Of a DNA stretch of 64,000 bases, positions 47,490 through 59,516 are shown piece after piece; within the stretch, counting starts at the first letter, position 1; each line of letters begins with the position of its first letter. The notes under the pieces are model-generated. The model was not told the origin of the DNA, did no database searches, and was given only the letters and a program-made list of their open reading frames with translations. A program made the translations under genes and the position numbers. Source of the stretch: Gyromitra esculenta (taxonomy: Eukaryota; Ascomycota; Pezizomycetes; Pezizales; Discinaceae); NCBI GenBank assembly GCA_038503075.1, contig JBCAML010000012.1, forward strand, positions 682,001-746,000. The letters are read 5' to 3'.

Positions 47490-50420
47490 TTGGTAATAGA
47501 TGTAGAAATGCTGTAGATATTGTCATTATCTAGTAGGTGATGTGGGCTAGAGTCTTGGGTGTCGGGCCGGGGGTCTAGGCTTTCAGATACACCGGTTGGT
47601 TGATCATTGACGCTCGGCTTGGGATAAAAGACTAAGGAGTCTTTGATTTTGGAAGTTGGCTGAAATAGTTTTGACTAATTAAATCTTATGTGCTTTCGTT
47701 TTGCTTATTAGTAGGGGATCCTTGGGCGGTTTTCTCGAACAGTGGGTCGATCGTCGTGAGCCTATGTTGTGCTGGAGGTACTGTGTCTTTTTGTGTCTTC
47801 TAATGGATGCCACTCTTGTTATCTCTGGCTGTTGGGAGAAGTTGGAGAGAAGAAGATATGTATCTTTATTACAGCCTTTTATCTGCTGTTTATTGTTGTC
47901 TGTAGTTCCTTTCTCCTAATATCTTCTGTAATGTCCGTTCTCGACGGGTTGTAATCCACCGCGCGGACGAGTAAACAAGTTGGGGATTCTCTAGTCTCTG
48001 CTTTGCGTCGTTTGCGCATGTGCACGTATACATACAGTTTTCGTGAATGGGATGGCCGGCTGGCTATATATGTGCTGTGCGCGTGATTTATCGTGATTCA
48101 ATATATCCTTTGGATCGCGCTCGTGCTTACCGGCACGTAGCAAATGCGAGGGATGAATTGAGGAGTAGGATCGTCAAAGAGATGCTAGGATGTCTGCCCG
48201 TGTGTGCGTGTGCGTGTGCGCGCGCACGTTGTTGCGATTGCCTCTTGCTGTTCTTGAAGAAGCTCGAGCCTAGCTCGAGGGCAATATTCATCGATCCTGG
48301 TTGACATTTTCCTAATGAAGGCAGGCATAGTGCATCGTACTGGAATCTTCATTTCTAGAGTGGCGAACTGCCTCTCCAATCATCAAGCATGCTAATATAA
48401 CGTGGGCATTCCCACCGCTGCTGCCAAAGGAAATCGTGGATGGGTGTGTGTGGGGGGATTTCTAGAAACCACGAACAAGTTGATGGTTACCCTTCCCTTG
48501 GGTCTGGACCCGTAAACTACGCCAACTTGAACTTGCGAAGTTACCTTGCAGCGGTTGTAAAAGATAGTATATCACCCACCTTCTCTTATAATTACATGTA
48601 TATCCGCAACGGCCAAACTAGGCCCGAGGAGGAGGTAACTGCAGCCGCGGCGGTCATCCTGGAAACATCTAGCTAATGCTTCCTTCCTTAGATCTAGTGA
48701 AACAACGGACATGCGTATCCTCCCTCACGGTAAATATCACCCTCTAATTGACCGGCTAATTTTTGGAAGTGGCAGAAACCATTCCGTGGTGCCTGGCTGA
48801 AACGACGGATTGATTACAAAACGGTAAGCTTTCTCGTGTTCCTTTTTATTATTATTTAGTTTTTCTTCAGCTGGCTCTTGTCTTCTTCTTGGGTTTGATT
48901 TTGTGGTTTGTGGTTTGTCCATGTAAGTTTTGTTGCTCTTCGTTTGTTTTTACCTGCATGTATGGTGCGTGCACGCTGAAACCTAGACCAATCGAATTGG
49001 TATGTGGAACGCCTTTGTCTTACAAAACTTCGCTAGTGCCTCACTAAATTTTATAGAAAAATCATCAACCTAGATATTTCAATCACCAATGCCCTAAAGA
49101 TGAATGCTGTTAGATATGGTCACTTTATTAGCGTTGATGCTTAAACTAAGCTTTAAAAACTGATATTTGATTTAAAGTTCCTCTATGTATATTTGGTCAT
49201 GTGTGCAGTGTCTCTTAGGGTGTTCCAAACTGGGCTTTTTACAGCCAAAAATGAGGTTTTATTCCCCCACAACCACTTATCATCATGTCCTACAAAAACA
49301 TGCAGAGCTTCATTACTATCATTCTAGGTTTCACAAGTTTTCTTAAGGAATCTGGTTAGCTGTGGGTGTCGGTATTTCGACTTAAAGTGGTGGTCCAGGT
49401 TCAAGCGTACACGCACTATATATACATATGTTTATCATTCCCTCTGTCTTTAATTTGTCTTTGCTTTTTCGTCTGTTTCTCTTCATCCGTCTCTTCGTCT
49501 GGCTGTCTGCCCGTCTGCCCGCCCGTTCAGCTATCTAGAGAGAAGAGCGGTTCTAGGGTCACCGCTGAATCATCCCTACCAATGATCCTCCAACAGGTAC
49601 CTCAACAAACCCTCATCGTGGGAAATGATCACCAGTTTACTGAGCGGGATATCTGCCGTACACCCTTTACCGCCCTAGATTTAACGGCTCGATGTGGTCT
49701 ATGAGGCGAGCGAGGAGGTAGGCCTCGGGGTGGCCTAAGACACTCGAGGGACTAATCACTCTTTTTAGTAAGAATGTATGTCATTACATATAGTACATAT
49801 GTTGCACTGCACGATATATTGAGGCTTCAGGATAGGAAATGACTGATATAATCTATCGAAAGGGCTGAATTTGGGGTTATGCAGTGGGAAGTGTATTTTG
49901 AGGGGAGGGAGTCTCATACTTTTGTGCTGTTCGAGCGGCTCGAGGCGAGTAGCAGGACATGCCTCGTGGACAACACTGTCTAACGGGTCGAAAGCACCAT
50001 TTATTCGATATTACTACATACCCTTTTCAGTTGTAAACATATATACATACATCCCACTCCCCATGTGTACATGTATGGGTTTTGTTCACGCTATAACTTC
50101 GGTTGCATGTGACATTCTTGTACCATTAAAAACAATGAAACAGTGATTTAGCAAAAAAAAAAACCCCACCATGTGTACATGTATATATATCGCTTCATAC
50201 CCAACCACATATTCAAACTCTATATACCCACCCAACTATAACCCAACCACAAGAGAAGAAAACTCTTTGGGTATACTGATAGTGACCCAACATAAAACAC
50301 CCTACCCATTTATATACCCCGAACCCGAATAGCCCTGTCTCATAACCAACAAAACCTCTATAGCCAGCGAAGAAGAGAAAACGAAAGAAAAGGACAAATA
50401 ACAATATATACCAAACACAC
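47490..50420. other. 2.9-kb gene-free region
   Basis: No supportable gene on either strand. Contains a (GT/GC)n microsatellite near 48198-48230, a short A-run at about 50152 and TACATGTA at 48593, 50068 and 50176. The last two sit in a repeated context CCATGTGTACATGTAT 108 bases apart. Confidence 0.45.
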
Positions 50421-52342
50421 CTACCTCAAATGGCCTGGTGGATTTGTAGAATCATAGTCCAAATGTACACTACCACAAAATTAGCTCCTGTCCACCCTAC
50501 TATCCCTCCCCAAAATCAATCTCGGAGGGGTGGGAGGTGGGGGGAACTTACAAAGCCCGATCAACAACCCCCAGACTCTCCAAAACATACTGTAGACTCT
50601 CCCCTAAATCATGACTATCCCTCAGTTCCAGCCCATGATCCAACACGATATCCACCTCAACGTTCAGCAAATCACCCGCGTGGTAAGCCTGCACACTCGT
50701 AATCTGCTTAATACTCTTCGCAAACCTCATCGTAAGATACAATAACACATTCCTCTCATCTGGGGTAGCCGCGGCACCAGTCAAGTTCTCAATATGGCCC
50801 TTCGAGACGGCAGCCCAAGAGGTAACGACATAGATCGATAACACCAGACCGCCAAGAGCGTCGAGATACCATTGCGAGGTCAGGGTGCCAAGGAGTGGGA
50901 ATAGGATGGAAAAGATGTTGAATATTACGTCGGTTACGGCATCTTGGGCTAGGGCTTGGACGGATGAGTTTCGGATCATACGGCACCAGAGGAAGCAGCC
51001 GCCTTTTATGACGATCGTTGAGGTCATGATTATTATTGGGTATGGGCCCAGGGTGACGATGCTGCGGTCGGTGCTGGCGAGACGTTGGAGAGCTCCCAGG
51101 CCGACTTGGATGAAGGAGGTTATCATGATTATGGAGAATACTAGGACGCCAACGGGCTCGAGACGGGAACGACCAATGGGATAGAGGTATTTATCGCGGC
51201 GTTCGATTAGGCTATGGGGGGGGGAGGTTAGTGGAGCGAGTGATGGGGTGTGATGGGACTTACGTTGTGGTGGTCCAGACTATGGCTGTGGAGAGGAAGT
51301 CGAGGGCAGCTGTGGGGCGTTAGTCGGGTGTGTTGAGGGTTATCCAAGAGGGAATTACCGTCTACCAAACTCGCTAGGACAGAGAGCGAGCTTGTCATGA
51401 CTGCGACCATTATTTTGGAGAGGAGAAGAAGTGTGTTGGCTAGGAGATTGACGTATATGGCGATTTTCCTATTCATTGTTAGATTCTATATTTTTTATAT
51501 CTCCGTCTGTTGATGATAGTTGATGGGTGGACTTACACAATCCGTGCTTGGCTCTCTGGACTCCCGCTCCCACCGCCACCCACTTCATCGCCTAGCAAAG
51601 GGGATTCGTCGTCTGCAATCTTGTACAGATAGCTTGGACGCTTCTTCATGGGCGGGGGATGGGGGACTGCCTCCTGAGGAAGAGAATCCGCAGAACCGAA
51701 TTCAGAGCCATAGCCTCTAGGGGCAGATTGAGTGGTGTTTTCAACGATCGTCTCTGGCTGGACAATTGTTAATTGAGGATCAAGGGTGGGTTTGAGACTC
51801 TATGGCCCGGACACTACTAAATCCAGGACCTGGAACATCACAATTGAGAGAACTAACTGGGTTATATGTTTGCAAGAGATCACGAGGCAGGGTCGAGTCG
51901 AGAAGACCGTCAATGTAGATGTAACGATCAATCAACGAATTGGTTCTCTCGTAGTATTCCCGTCTATTCACCAAGTCTAAGCCTACGTTCCCTCCCCAGC
52001 ACACCATTCCATATATCTATAGCATTAACTGCCGGGTGAGAATACTCACATCGACTTCTTCTTCATCCTCTTCAGTTCCTCGGGAGTCTTTCTGTACTGC
52101 TCCCACTGATATCGAGGATTATTATTCCCTATCAGCCTCATGTAACGCATGTGTGGGTTCTGCAGGGCAGTCCAACTCGGACGGCGGACATGGGTGGGAG
52201 GTGGAGGCTCCGCCTGGCGCAAGAGCAGGCCTGGGAGACTACGGTTGCGACCGAGGAGCGGGTCGGGCTGCTGGAGGGGAAGGAAGCCATCGTGGTGGGG
52301 GATACGGAATGGGGTACCGCGCTCGTCGCGGGGGGACGTCAT
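50421..52342 (-). CDS. Cation diffusion facilitator transporter, Mn-type (DxxxD in both metal-site helices)
   Basis: Seven exons in transcript order 52050..52342, 51858..51963, 51537..51799, 51359..51468, 51264..51309, 50552..51211, 50421..50469; 508 aa. A long cytosolic N-terminus includes KKKSIREYYERTNSLIDRYI, typical of fungal members. Six helices begin at IVKIAIYVNLLANTLLLLSK. The binding motifs are DAALD (257-261, TM2) and DAVTD (363-367, TM5). Zn-type CDFs carry HxxxD here, so double DxxxD is the known signature of Mn-type CDFs such as plant MTP8-11. The C-terminal cytosolic domain is present (AYHAGDLLNVEVDIVLDHGL) and ends FVHLDYDSTNPPGHLR. Function: proton-coupled Mn2+ efflux into an organelle or out of the cell, inferred. 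All junctions agree in phase. Confidence 0.88.
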
Positions 52343-52944
52343 TGCTCAGCGAGCGAGGAGTGGGATGGGGAATGGGGAGTGAATATAGGGGAATGGGCGA
52401 GAGTGTTGTATCTGCATGTATTTGTTCGCAGGACTTCCCTGCGCCTGTACACGGAGTACTGTACTGAACCAGGATCTGGAATCAAGATCTGGGAAGCGAG
52501 CCAGGGTCTGTGGTGGGTGTGGCTGGGCAACGCGCCCGCCACACAGCACCCAGTCGCCACAGCATCCGCCACAGAGCCACGATTGCTGCAAACAAGGCGC
52601 AGCGGGCAGAGGACAGCATGTGAAGTGGACTCGCTGCAGTGGGAGAGCGTGGGAAACACGTTGCACGTTTCATCTTTGGCTGGGGATTCGCTATTCATTT
52701 TCGCTATTTGCTATTCGCTGTCTGCTACTCGCTATCTGCTATTCGCTATTCGGACTATTCGCTATTATCTTTCTATGCCTGCTGGCCTTGCATCTACTAT
52801 ATCCGTTGCCGAAGCGTGTGAATAAGATCCGAGGAGCGATCCATTCTGCCTGTCTGTGTGTTGCTTAAGCTCTTTGATCTCTCCTCTCCCTCTCCTCTCC
52901 CTCCTCCTCCTCCTCCCTCCACTTTCTACCCAGCAACTGCCACC
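52343..52944. promoter_or_regulatory. Divergent promoter between CDF and J-protein genes, with an ATTCGCT repeat array
   Basis: 600 bases between head-to-head genes. At 52685-52770 an imperfect array repeats CTATTCG/CTATCTG units about ten times. From 52868 to 52925 a pyrimidine tract (CTCCTCTCC-type) precedes the J-protein start codon, a common fungal leader feature. Long frames here are fortuitous. Confidence 0.5.
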
Positions 52945-53836
52945 ATGACATCTGGTAAGCCTCCGTTCCCTAATATACCCTCAATCCGCGACCCCGCTAA
53001 CATGGCTAGCTACAATCGACTACTGTAAGCCCGGCCCCACTTCTCTCCTCTCCTCTCCTCTCCTCCTCCACCTCCACCTCCACCTCCACCCACCTCCACC
53101 TCTCTAACTCCCCTCAGATGCAACCCTCGAGATCTCCTCCACCGCAACCCAAAACCAAATCCGTGAAGCCTACAAACGGTATCCCCCCAACAATCTCCCC
53201 CCAACAGCCATCACCTCCAACTAACCCCCCTCCAGCGCCGCCCTGAAGAACCACCCCGACCGCGTAACCCATGACAACCCCACTCGCCCAGCCCGCACCA
53301 AGCAATTCCAACAAATAAACGACGCCTACTATACCCTCTCCGACCCTAGCCGGCGCCGCGACTACGATGCCACACGCGCCTTCTCCCGCCCTCCCTACAG
53401 CGCTCCCCACCCAGACGCAAACTGGGAAGACGCGCAGTTCAGCGATGTATTCGAAGAAATGATGCGCGAAGAAGGGTTTGCCGAAACTACAGGAACCCAG
53501 ACCGCCGCACCGACTAAATCCCTCTGGGGAATCGTCGGCGGTCTCTCTGGCGGAGCACTTGGCTTCATTGTCGGCAACGTACCGGGGCTGCTCGCGGGTG
53601 CAATTGCGGGGAATAGACTAGGTGCCGTGCGCGACGCCAAGGGAAAGAGTGTATATGAGGTCTTTTTGGACCTGCCGCATAGTGATCGCACTAAGGTGTG
53701 CAGAGCCGTTCTTCCTGTTGTGGTGTTTTTTACGGTGGGCTTTTCTGTGGGACCGAGTCTGACGAGTTGGCTTGGTAGTTACTTTCGGAGCTTGCGACGA
53801 AGGTTCTTGCGCATGCGGTTAGTTAAGGGCCGATGA
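52945..53836 (+). CDS. J-domain (Hsp40) protein with membrane segments
   Basis: Four exons: 52945..52954, 53010..53024, 53118..53178 and 53236..53836; 228 aa. The J domain starts at once (TIDYYATLEISSTATQNQIR) with the HPD catalytic tripeptide in LKNHPDRVTH and the end DAYYTLSDPSRRRDYD. After a Pro-rich linker, a Gly-rich hydrophobic stretch follows (IVGGLSGGALGFIVGNVPGL, then LAGAIAG), and near the C-terminus a second hydrophobic stretch (AVLPVVVFFTVGFSVG). No zinc-finger region, so it is a class C J protein. It presumably recruits Hsp70 to a membrane; which membrane is unknown. Exon 2 is 15 nt and intron 2 is a long CT-rich tract. Confidence 0.88.
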
Positions 53837-54213
53837 CGGTGGCGGCGTGCTCCTGATGAGCACAGGTAGCTGTGGAATTTTGCGTGGTGGTGGGTTTTGG
53901 GTTATTGATGGGATATGAAGAATGATACGGCGCTCTTTTTTTTGTTTTTATAAACTCTTTTATACGAATGGCGATGATTTTTTTGTTTGTCCATTTTTCG
54001 AGAAAGGATGTGGATGTGTGTATTGGGGAGTTCTTTTGCAATTAGCACAATCCACCACATAAAAAGCCGAGTGATCGCTCATGCCCCTACCAACGCCAAG
54101 CCCCTTTCCACCCCACCCTGAGCCTCAAATCTAACCCAACGTCACCTCCCCCATCCCTCACCCACCCCCAGAATCAACCCCATACCACCACCGATCCCAC
54201 TACGAAATCAACA
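53837..54213. other. Intergenic, J-protein 3' flank and LSM6 promoter
   Basis: T-run near 53938; C-rich leader at 54090-54200. Nothing else seen. Confidence 0.5.
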
Positions 54214-54598
54214 ATGGCAGAAAACGGCCCTTCCGACGCCCCAACCGGCAGCACGTCTGATCCATCCGGCTTCTTAAGCGAGATTATCGGTGCACCGATA
54301 ACGGTGAAACTCAACTCGGGGGTTGAGTATAGAGGTAAGACCAGATCACCCTGTTCTAGCTTTATAGCATTAGAGGCTGACTGAGAGGATGGTGGGTTAG
54401 GTGAACTATCGTCGGTAGATGGATATATGAACATTGCGTTAGAAAAAACAGTGGAGTATGTTGGTGGCGAGGTTAGGAATAAATATGGTGATGTGTTTAT
54501 TCGTGGGAATAACGGTGGGTTTCTGTTTCTACTTGGTGGTGGTGGGACTAGGCTGATGTGGATGTTTAGTGTTGTATATTTCGCAAGATGCGGTATAG
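54214..54598 (+). CDS. LSM6: U6 snRNA-associated Sm-like protein LSm6
   Basis: Three exons: 54214..54334, 54401..54514 and 54570..54598; 87 aa. After a short disordered N-terminus the Sm1 motif reads FLSEIIGAPITVKLNSGVEY with GELSSVDGYMNIALEKT, and Sm2 reads KYGDVFIRGNNVLYISQD. These match LSm6, a subunit of the LSm1-7 (cytoplasmic mRNA decay) and LSm2-8 (nuclear U6 snRNA) rings. The last exon has only nine codons plus two bases; reading through instead would destroy the Sm2 end. Length is normal for the family. Confidence 0.94.
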
Positions 54599-56063
54599 GG
54601 CTGGATGGTAGGATGGTGGAGTGGGAGGGGGGGATAGGGGATAGGGGAGACTTTCTTTTCGTCTGCCTGGCTGTCGTGGATCTTTACCTTCGATGCACGG
54701 GATTGTGGTTTGAGGGGGAGACGTGGTGGATACATTGATATAGATACCACTATCGTGGACTATCATGGGGCTGGGCTTGCTGGGTGGATTGGTTTCTGGT
54801 GTTGATGATGGTCACTCTCATGGGCTGGTAGTCGGAGAATATCTTTTTTTTTCTTGCGTAAACTAATAAAAGGAAAACATGGGTTCTTTCATGCGCAGCT
54901 GGCTTGGTATGTGATGGGTACTAGTACCTTGTCTAGCCTAGTCGATCTATCTTTGGGTTGGTGCTGTAGCTACTCGTATCCTAAAATCTAATGTTTTGAT
55001 TTCGGTTGCTTACCTCTCTCGGGGCCCAGTGTGAAATTACTTATATAGGAGGCTAGACTTTCCCGCATCCCACTCTCAACAACTGGGCATGGGTAATTAT
55101 GGGGTGTGCGGGCTAAGCTGTGGCTTTCTGAGTCGGCCGAGTAATTTGCGATTAAATGGGTAGGGTTGAAATTCTAGCTGTAGCTGCTGTAGTGATATGT
55201 GCTTGTCGCAGGGTACGTTAACGTCGTTGGGGTGAAAGATAGCTATCTCAGAGGCTGGAATAACGATCTTGGGAATAGATAATACGAACTAAGTAAAATT
55301 AAAAGGAACTATCACAATAGTCTATGAGTCATCACACGTCACTCGTTTTCGAAATCCCGTAGGATTGATATTGACAGTGGAATGCCGCCCCAAGACCGTG
55401 TGCTTCCTTTTATGTGTCAAATTATTTTAACAGCATATAGTTGACTGCGTGGGGTGTTATGGCGCTTCTCTTACGATTACTTTGTCCTACGAACTGTTCG
55501 TTGTCTTTTATATCTATTCTCCGTACTCTCCGCCTGCAGAAACCAGCGTGCTCTTTACCGTTCGCACGAGCAAAATCGTAGTAACGCATGCGTATAAAAT
55601 TCAAACACTGCCATTTTCATTTGAGAGTAACGGGTGTAAACACTGAAGCGGATAGCCCTACCTGGGTCGATATGCGAAGCTCTCGCCAACAAGAGGTAAA
55701 GTAAAAAGTAGCATTTGCTATTTAATTAAGAGTGTTAGGGTATGTCATACGTAAACTCATTAAACATCCATGAGCACATGTGGGTGATAGTTCAAGACTT
55801 AAACCTATGAACCGCAGCGATAAGCTAGACCCATACTCTACCACAGCTACCATAAACTCTACCATGACAACTATTTCCCTTTAACCACGATGAGGGGCTC
55901 AATTGCCAGACACAGTTTTCGGTTCGCACATATATTTCCAACGCAAACACCCCATTGGCTAAAATTTCAACCTAGCCAAGACACAACAGAACACTGGCAA
56001 GAAGAAAAAAACATTATGCAACTCCTAGGAGAAAAAATGGGCCATCTCGTCTACACATAGAAC
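54599..56063. other. Convergent intergenic region between LSM6 and UBX4
   Basis: 1.5 kb, no supportable gene. AT-rich with no obvious repeat. Confidence 0.5.
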
Positions 56064-57735
56064 CTACTTCTTCTTCCCAAACCCCAACAAACTTTTCAGT
56101 TTATTCTCCTTGGTTTGTCTGTCCACTGGTGGTCTCCCGGCGACGCCCTTTCCTTTGCTACTCCCTTCACCATTGTCTTCATCTACATCCATCGCATCTG
56201 GCTGGCTTGGTTTCGGCAGTGTTTTCGAGGCCTGGATATACTCGTCTTTTAACGCTGGTTCGGTTCGCGCCTTGTTAGATGCTTCAGAGCTCCAGATGAG
56301 ATGCACGGATGCACCGGAGCGTATTCGGAGATCTATTGTGAGGCGTTGGCGGTTTTCGGGAATGGTTTCTTTAGGGGGAATCACTACTATTTGTTAGTGG
56401 GGAGTTCAAGTAGAGAAGGAATGAGAGATCTACTTAGATGGAAGGGTTCGTAGGGGTTTCGCATGGTTGACCGGATGGCATCATATAAGTCTTGGGCTGT
56501 ATGTTTGGCTTGAAAAGTCTGCTCCGAAGTGTATCCATCTGGAAACCTAACCTTTATCACAAGCTAAATCGAAAAATTAGCTAGAGAATCCATCAAACTG
56601 AGCCGTAGAATAAATAATTATCTTACAGTTTGAACTTTCTCAACCGCTGCAACGGCAGCAGCTTCTTTCTCCTCGATTTCCTTGTCAGACGGCAGCCTCC
56701 TCCCAATCGCGGCTTTCTTCAGATGATGCTGAATAATTTTTGCTTCGTTAATGCCAATGTCGTAGGCGGTTTCAGGAACATTAATCTGGGCTGCCGCAAG
56801 GGTACCCGATTCCGAAGGCTTATAGACTGATACAGTAGGCTTATCCGGATCAACCGGTGCTTTGGAATCACTTTTCCCATCTCCTATCCCGGCTTCTAAT
56901 GCCGACTCCTCCCCAAAATTACTCGGGCCCATCCCTGTTTCTGCCGTCACTGGTGGCGGTGATGTATCATCCATGGCAACATCCCCACTTGCGTCGCCGC
57001 TCACTTTCTCCTCCACGGGGGCAACAGGCCCCGAACCTGATGCTTCCTCGTCAAACACCAACAGATCTTCCTGCTCTTTCGGCGAAATCTTAGCAATCTC
57101 CTCTAGCGCCTCTTCGAGAGGTATGTTCGTGCTCTTAAATCTCAACACAACCAATAACCTCCCATCTCTCACACCCAAACCAGCTAAGCTCTGCTGTAAC
57201 TCCGCAAAGCTTACTAGCTCCTTGTTAACCACTCTAACAGCCGGCATCTCATACAACAGTCGCCCAGCACCTATTGTCGCGGAGGACGCATACTTTTCAG
57301 TGAGGTTGAGATCCTTAATTTTCTTCTCGAACTTGCGCAGGATGCCCCATATAGTATCTGAGGAAACGAACTTGTCCGCAAATTCGACAGTAGGCCCGTT
57401 ATCCTGCACTCGCAGTACGACGGTAATTGGTGAATTAGTGTTTTTGGCTGCTACGAGCTCAAGCTTAGCCCCAGGGCCTAGATTTGTGAAACGGATTTGA
57501 AGGGAGAGGTCGAGAATGGTCTGACCGCGTCTGAGCGTTTGCAGGTCATGTTAGTTTATTTTCTCCACCTTTCGTTCTGATGGGTTAGCGGAAATGCCCA
57601 CTTTAGTGCATAACGCAGCGGGTCTAGATTGAACTTGGTACAGGCTTCGGAATGGACGTCGCTCAGGGAGCGGGTTGGGGTGACTTTGATTTGGAGGCGT
57701 CGCTGGTTGTAGAGGACAATAACGTTCGAGGCCAT
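56064..57735 (-). CDS. UBX4: UBX-domain protein of the Ubx4/TUG (ASPSCR1) family
   Basis: Four exons in transcript order 57602..57735, 56627..57530, 56434..56563 and 56064..56386; 496 aa. It begins with a ubiquitin-like TUG-UBL1 domain (MASNVIVLYNQRRLQIKVTP, then RGQTILDLSLQIRFTNLGPG). The middle holds VSFAELQQSLAGLGVRDGRL and an acidic linker, and the UBX domain starts at about residue 346 (LVIKVRFPDGYTSEQTFQAK), with NPYEPFHL and later RTEPALKDEYIQ. Ubx4/TUG proteins bind and remodel the AAA ATPase Cdc48/p97. The basic end (KENKLKSLLGFGKKK) could be a nuclear signal. The last intron has two adjacent acceptors (TAGTAG), giving proteins that differ by one residue. Confidence 0.88.
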
Positions 57736-58414
57736 CTTCCGGAGAAGCAGAGGGTACTGATTTCTGTAAATTGGAAATAAAGAGATGGAATAGATGCAGA
57801 AGCAAGGCTATGATGCAAAAAAGACTAGATATCGGATTCCTGTGGATAACAGGAGAGATGCAGATGGGGTCGAGATGAGGGGAGCTCAGAGATGCGGCTC
57901 ATGGCGGGGACTGGAAGCTTCGGTCTTGGCATCCAAATCTGACGTAGGCGTTCCTGGATACTAATCATTACCACAAATCCCACCTATGGTTGTTGCTTTG
58001 GATATTTGGATTGCATCTACTGGTTTCTATTTCAAATTAAGGCTACCATTGGATTCTCTTCACTCTGCAAAGATAGCAAGTACTTTGTTTGGCCACACTG
58101 TTTCCGATTAATGGGCTCAGCATCTTGTCTAGGTGTTGGATGCCCTGCTGTAATGGCAATTCCCTTCCTCTAGGTATATGCGTTCCATACCCTTTCCAGG
58201 TATCAAGTGACCTAAACACTTTCTCCTTCATGAAATATCACTCAGCAACGTTTCAAGAACAGGCAAACAGTCTAGCAAGCTCTCTACTAGAGAGCTCTAC
58301 GACCAAAGATCTATTCACTCCTCTCTAGCCATAGGCGATGTGATGATTTATGCAGATAGAATACACACACCGACGCCTTCCCCGCTCCCGTTCCGAAACA
58401 GAAACGTTCCCACT
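57736..58414. other. Promoter of UBX4 and 3' flank of PUP3
   Basis: No supportable gene in 680 bases. Two short overlapping frames at 58043-58328 have no domain. Confidence 0.5.
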
Positions 58415-59516
58415 TTAATCCTGCCTTCCTGCAAATCCCCAAAATTACCCGTTAGCTAAAAGCACCCTAATCTATACATAGTATCCGGAAGAACGTATAC
58501 GAACCCTTAAGTAGCCTCTTGATAACTTTATCTTTCGTAATGACATAAACGTGCGCACCCCAACCTGACAACGCATCACGATCAACCGAGTTCAAAAGTG
58601 ACTGTGAAATAGTTTCAAACAGATCTTCCGGCTCCATATCCGGCTCCCATAAGCTCTCACAAGTACCGAATAGCTGATCCGAGGCCGTTCCAGAGACGAT
58701 AAAGTCCTTTGCGAAATCAATGCACCTAGAACATCCATCATCAATCGCCAGCCCCATCTAGACACCCAAAGACAGAAAAAGCTCACCCGATTGAATCGAA
58801 TCCACAAACGAACGGCTTCTTGGTGTGCTGGTTGATACCCGCAATCACAGGACTGACAAAGTACGGCCCAAATCTCTTCTCGTATAGTGACGAGGAGACA
58901 AGATTCGCCATTGTTTCCGGCTCGATATCGCGTTCTTCTCGGAGACGGTACATGTTCACCTTATAACGGAAGAGCTCTGAGCTATTATCTCCAAAGATCC
59001 ATCAGCTTTCTATCCTCCACCATCAAACCCATATCTCCCCGAAGCATCTCGAAAGAGAGGGGAGGGAACAAACACAGTCGTAACATCCGTCGCAAGCCCC
59101 GTAAGACCCAAATAGACATCCCCGTAATTAAAGATCTTCGGGAAATCATTCGATACGGTGAGCGCCTGCATCCCCAATCTCAGATCACAAGCGATGGCGA
59201 CGCAATCTTTCCCAACCCTAAACGCACCCACCGAATCCTATCAGCACTCGAAGACTAGAACTCTCCACCCCACCCTCATCTTCATTTCCATCAACCCCCC
59301 CCATCCCCTTAAGTTTCCTTCATCCGGAATACGTAGGGTAGAGTAAAAGTAGAGAGAGGAGAGGAAGAAGAAGAGGAAACCGTACATAGCCACGACGGCA
59401 CCACCGTTTATAGAGAACGGATTCGACTGCAAGAGCTCTAGTTAGCCACCATCCAGCTTCCCTTCAGCTCCGCTTCCTTTCCACCACAACTTTCGAGGAT
59501 GGCGGGTACTCACCAT
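58415..59516 (-). CDS. PUP3: 20S proteasome subunit beta3 (Pup3)
   Basis: Six exons in transcript order 59514..59516, 59386..59426, 59074..59217, 58787..58981, 58505..58725, 58415..58428; 205 aa, the length of yeast Pup3. The first coding exon is ATG alone, followed by GTGAGT. Exon 2 opens [14 protein letters not shown] and continues [80 protein letters not shown] and ends KRLLKGRQD. Beta3 is a structural, non-proteolytic subunit: it starts without a cleavable propeptide and lacks the catalytic Thr1. The 14-nt last exon restores the invariant GRQD end. All phases agree. Confidence 0.95.

Noticed and set aside
48047..48304. 85-codon + strand frame with CACACARAR repeat
   Set aside because: The repeat is a GTGCGT microsatellite translation; no other support.
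52046..52825. Long + strand frames over the CDF N-terminus and promoter
   Set aside because: They oppose the spliced CDF exon, which is supported by phase and family sequence.
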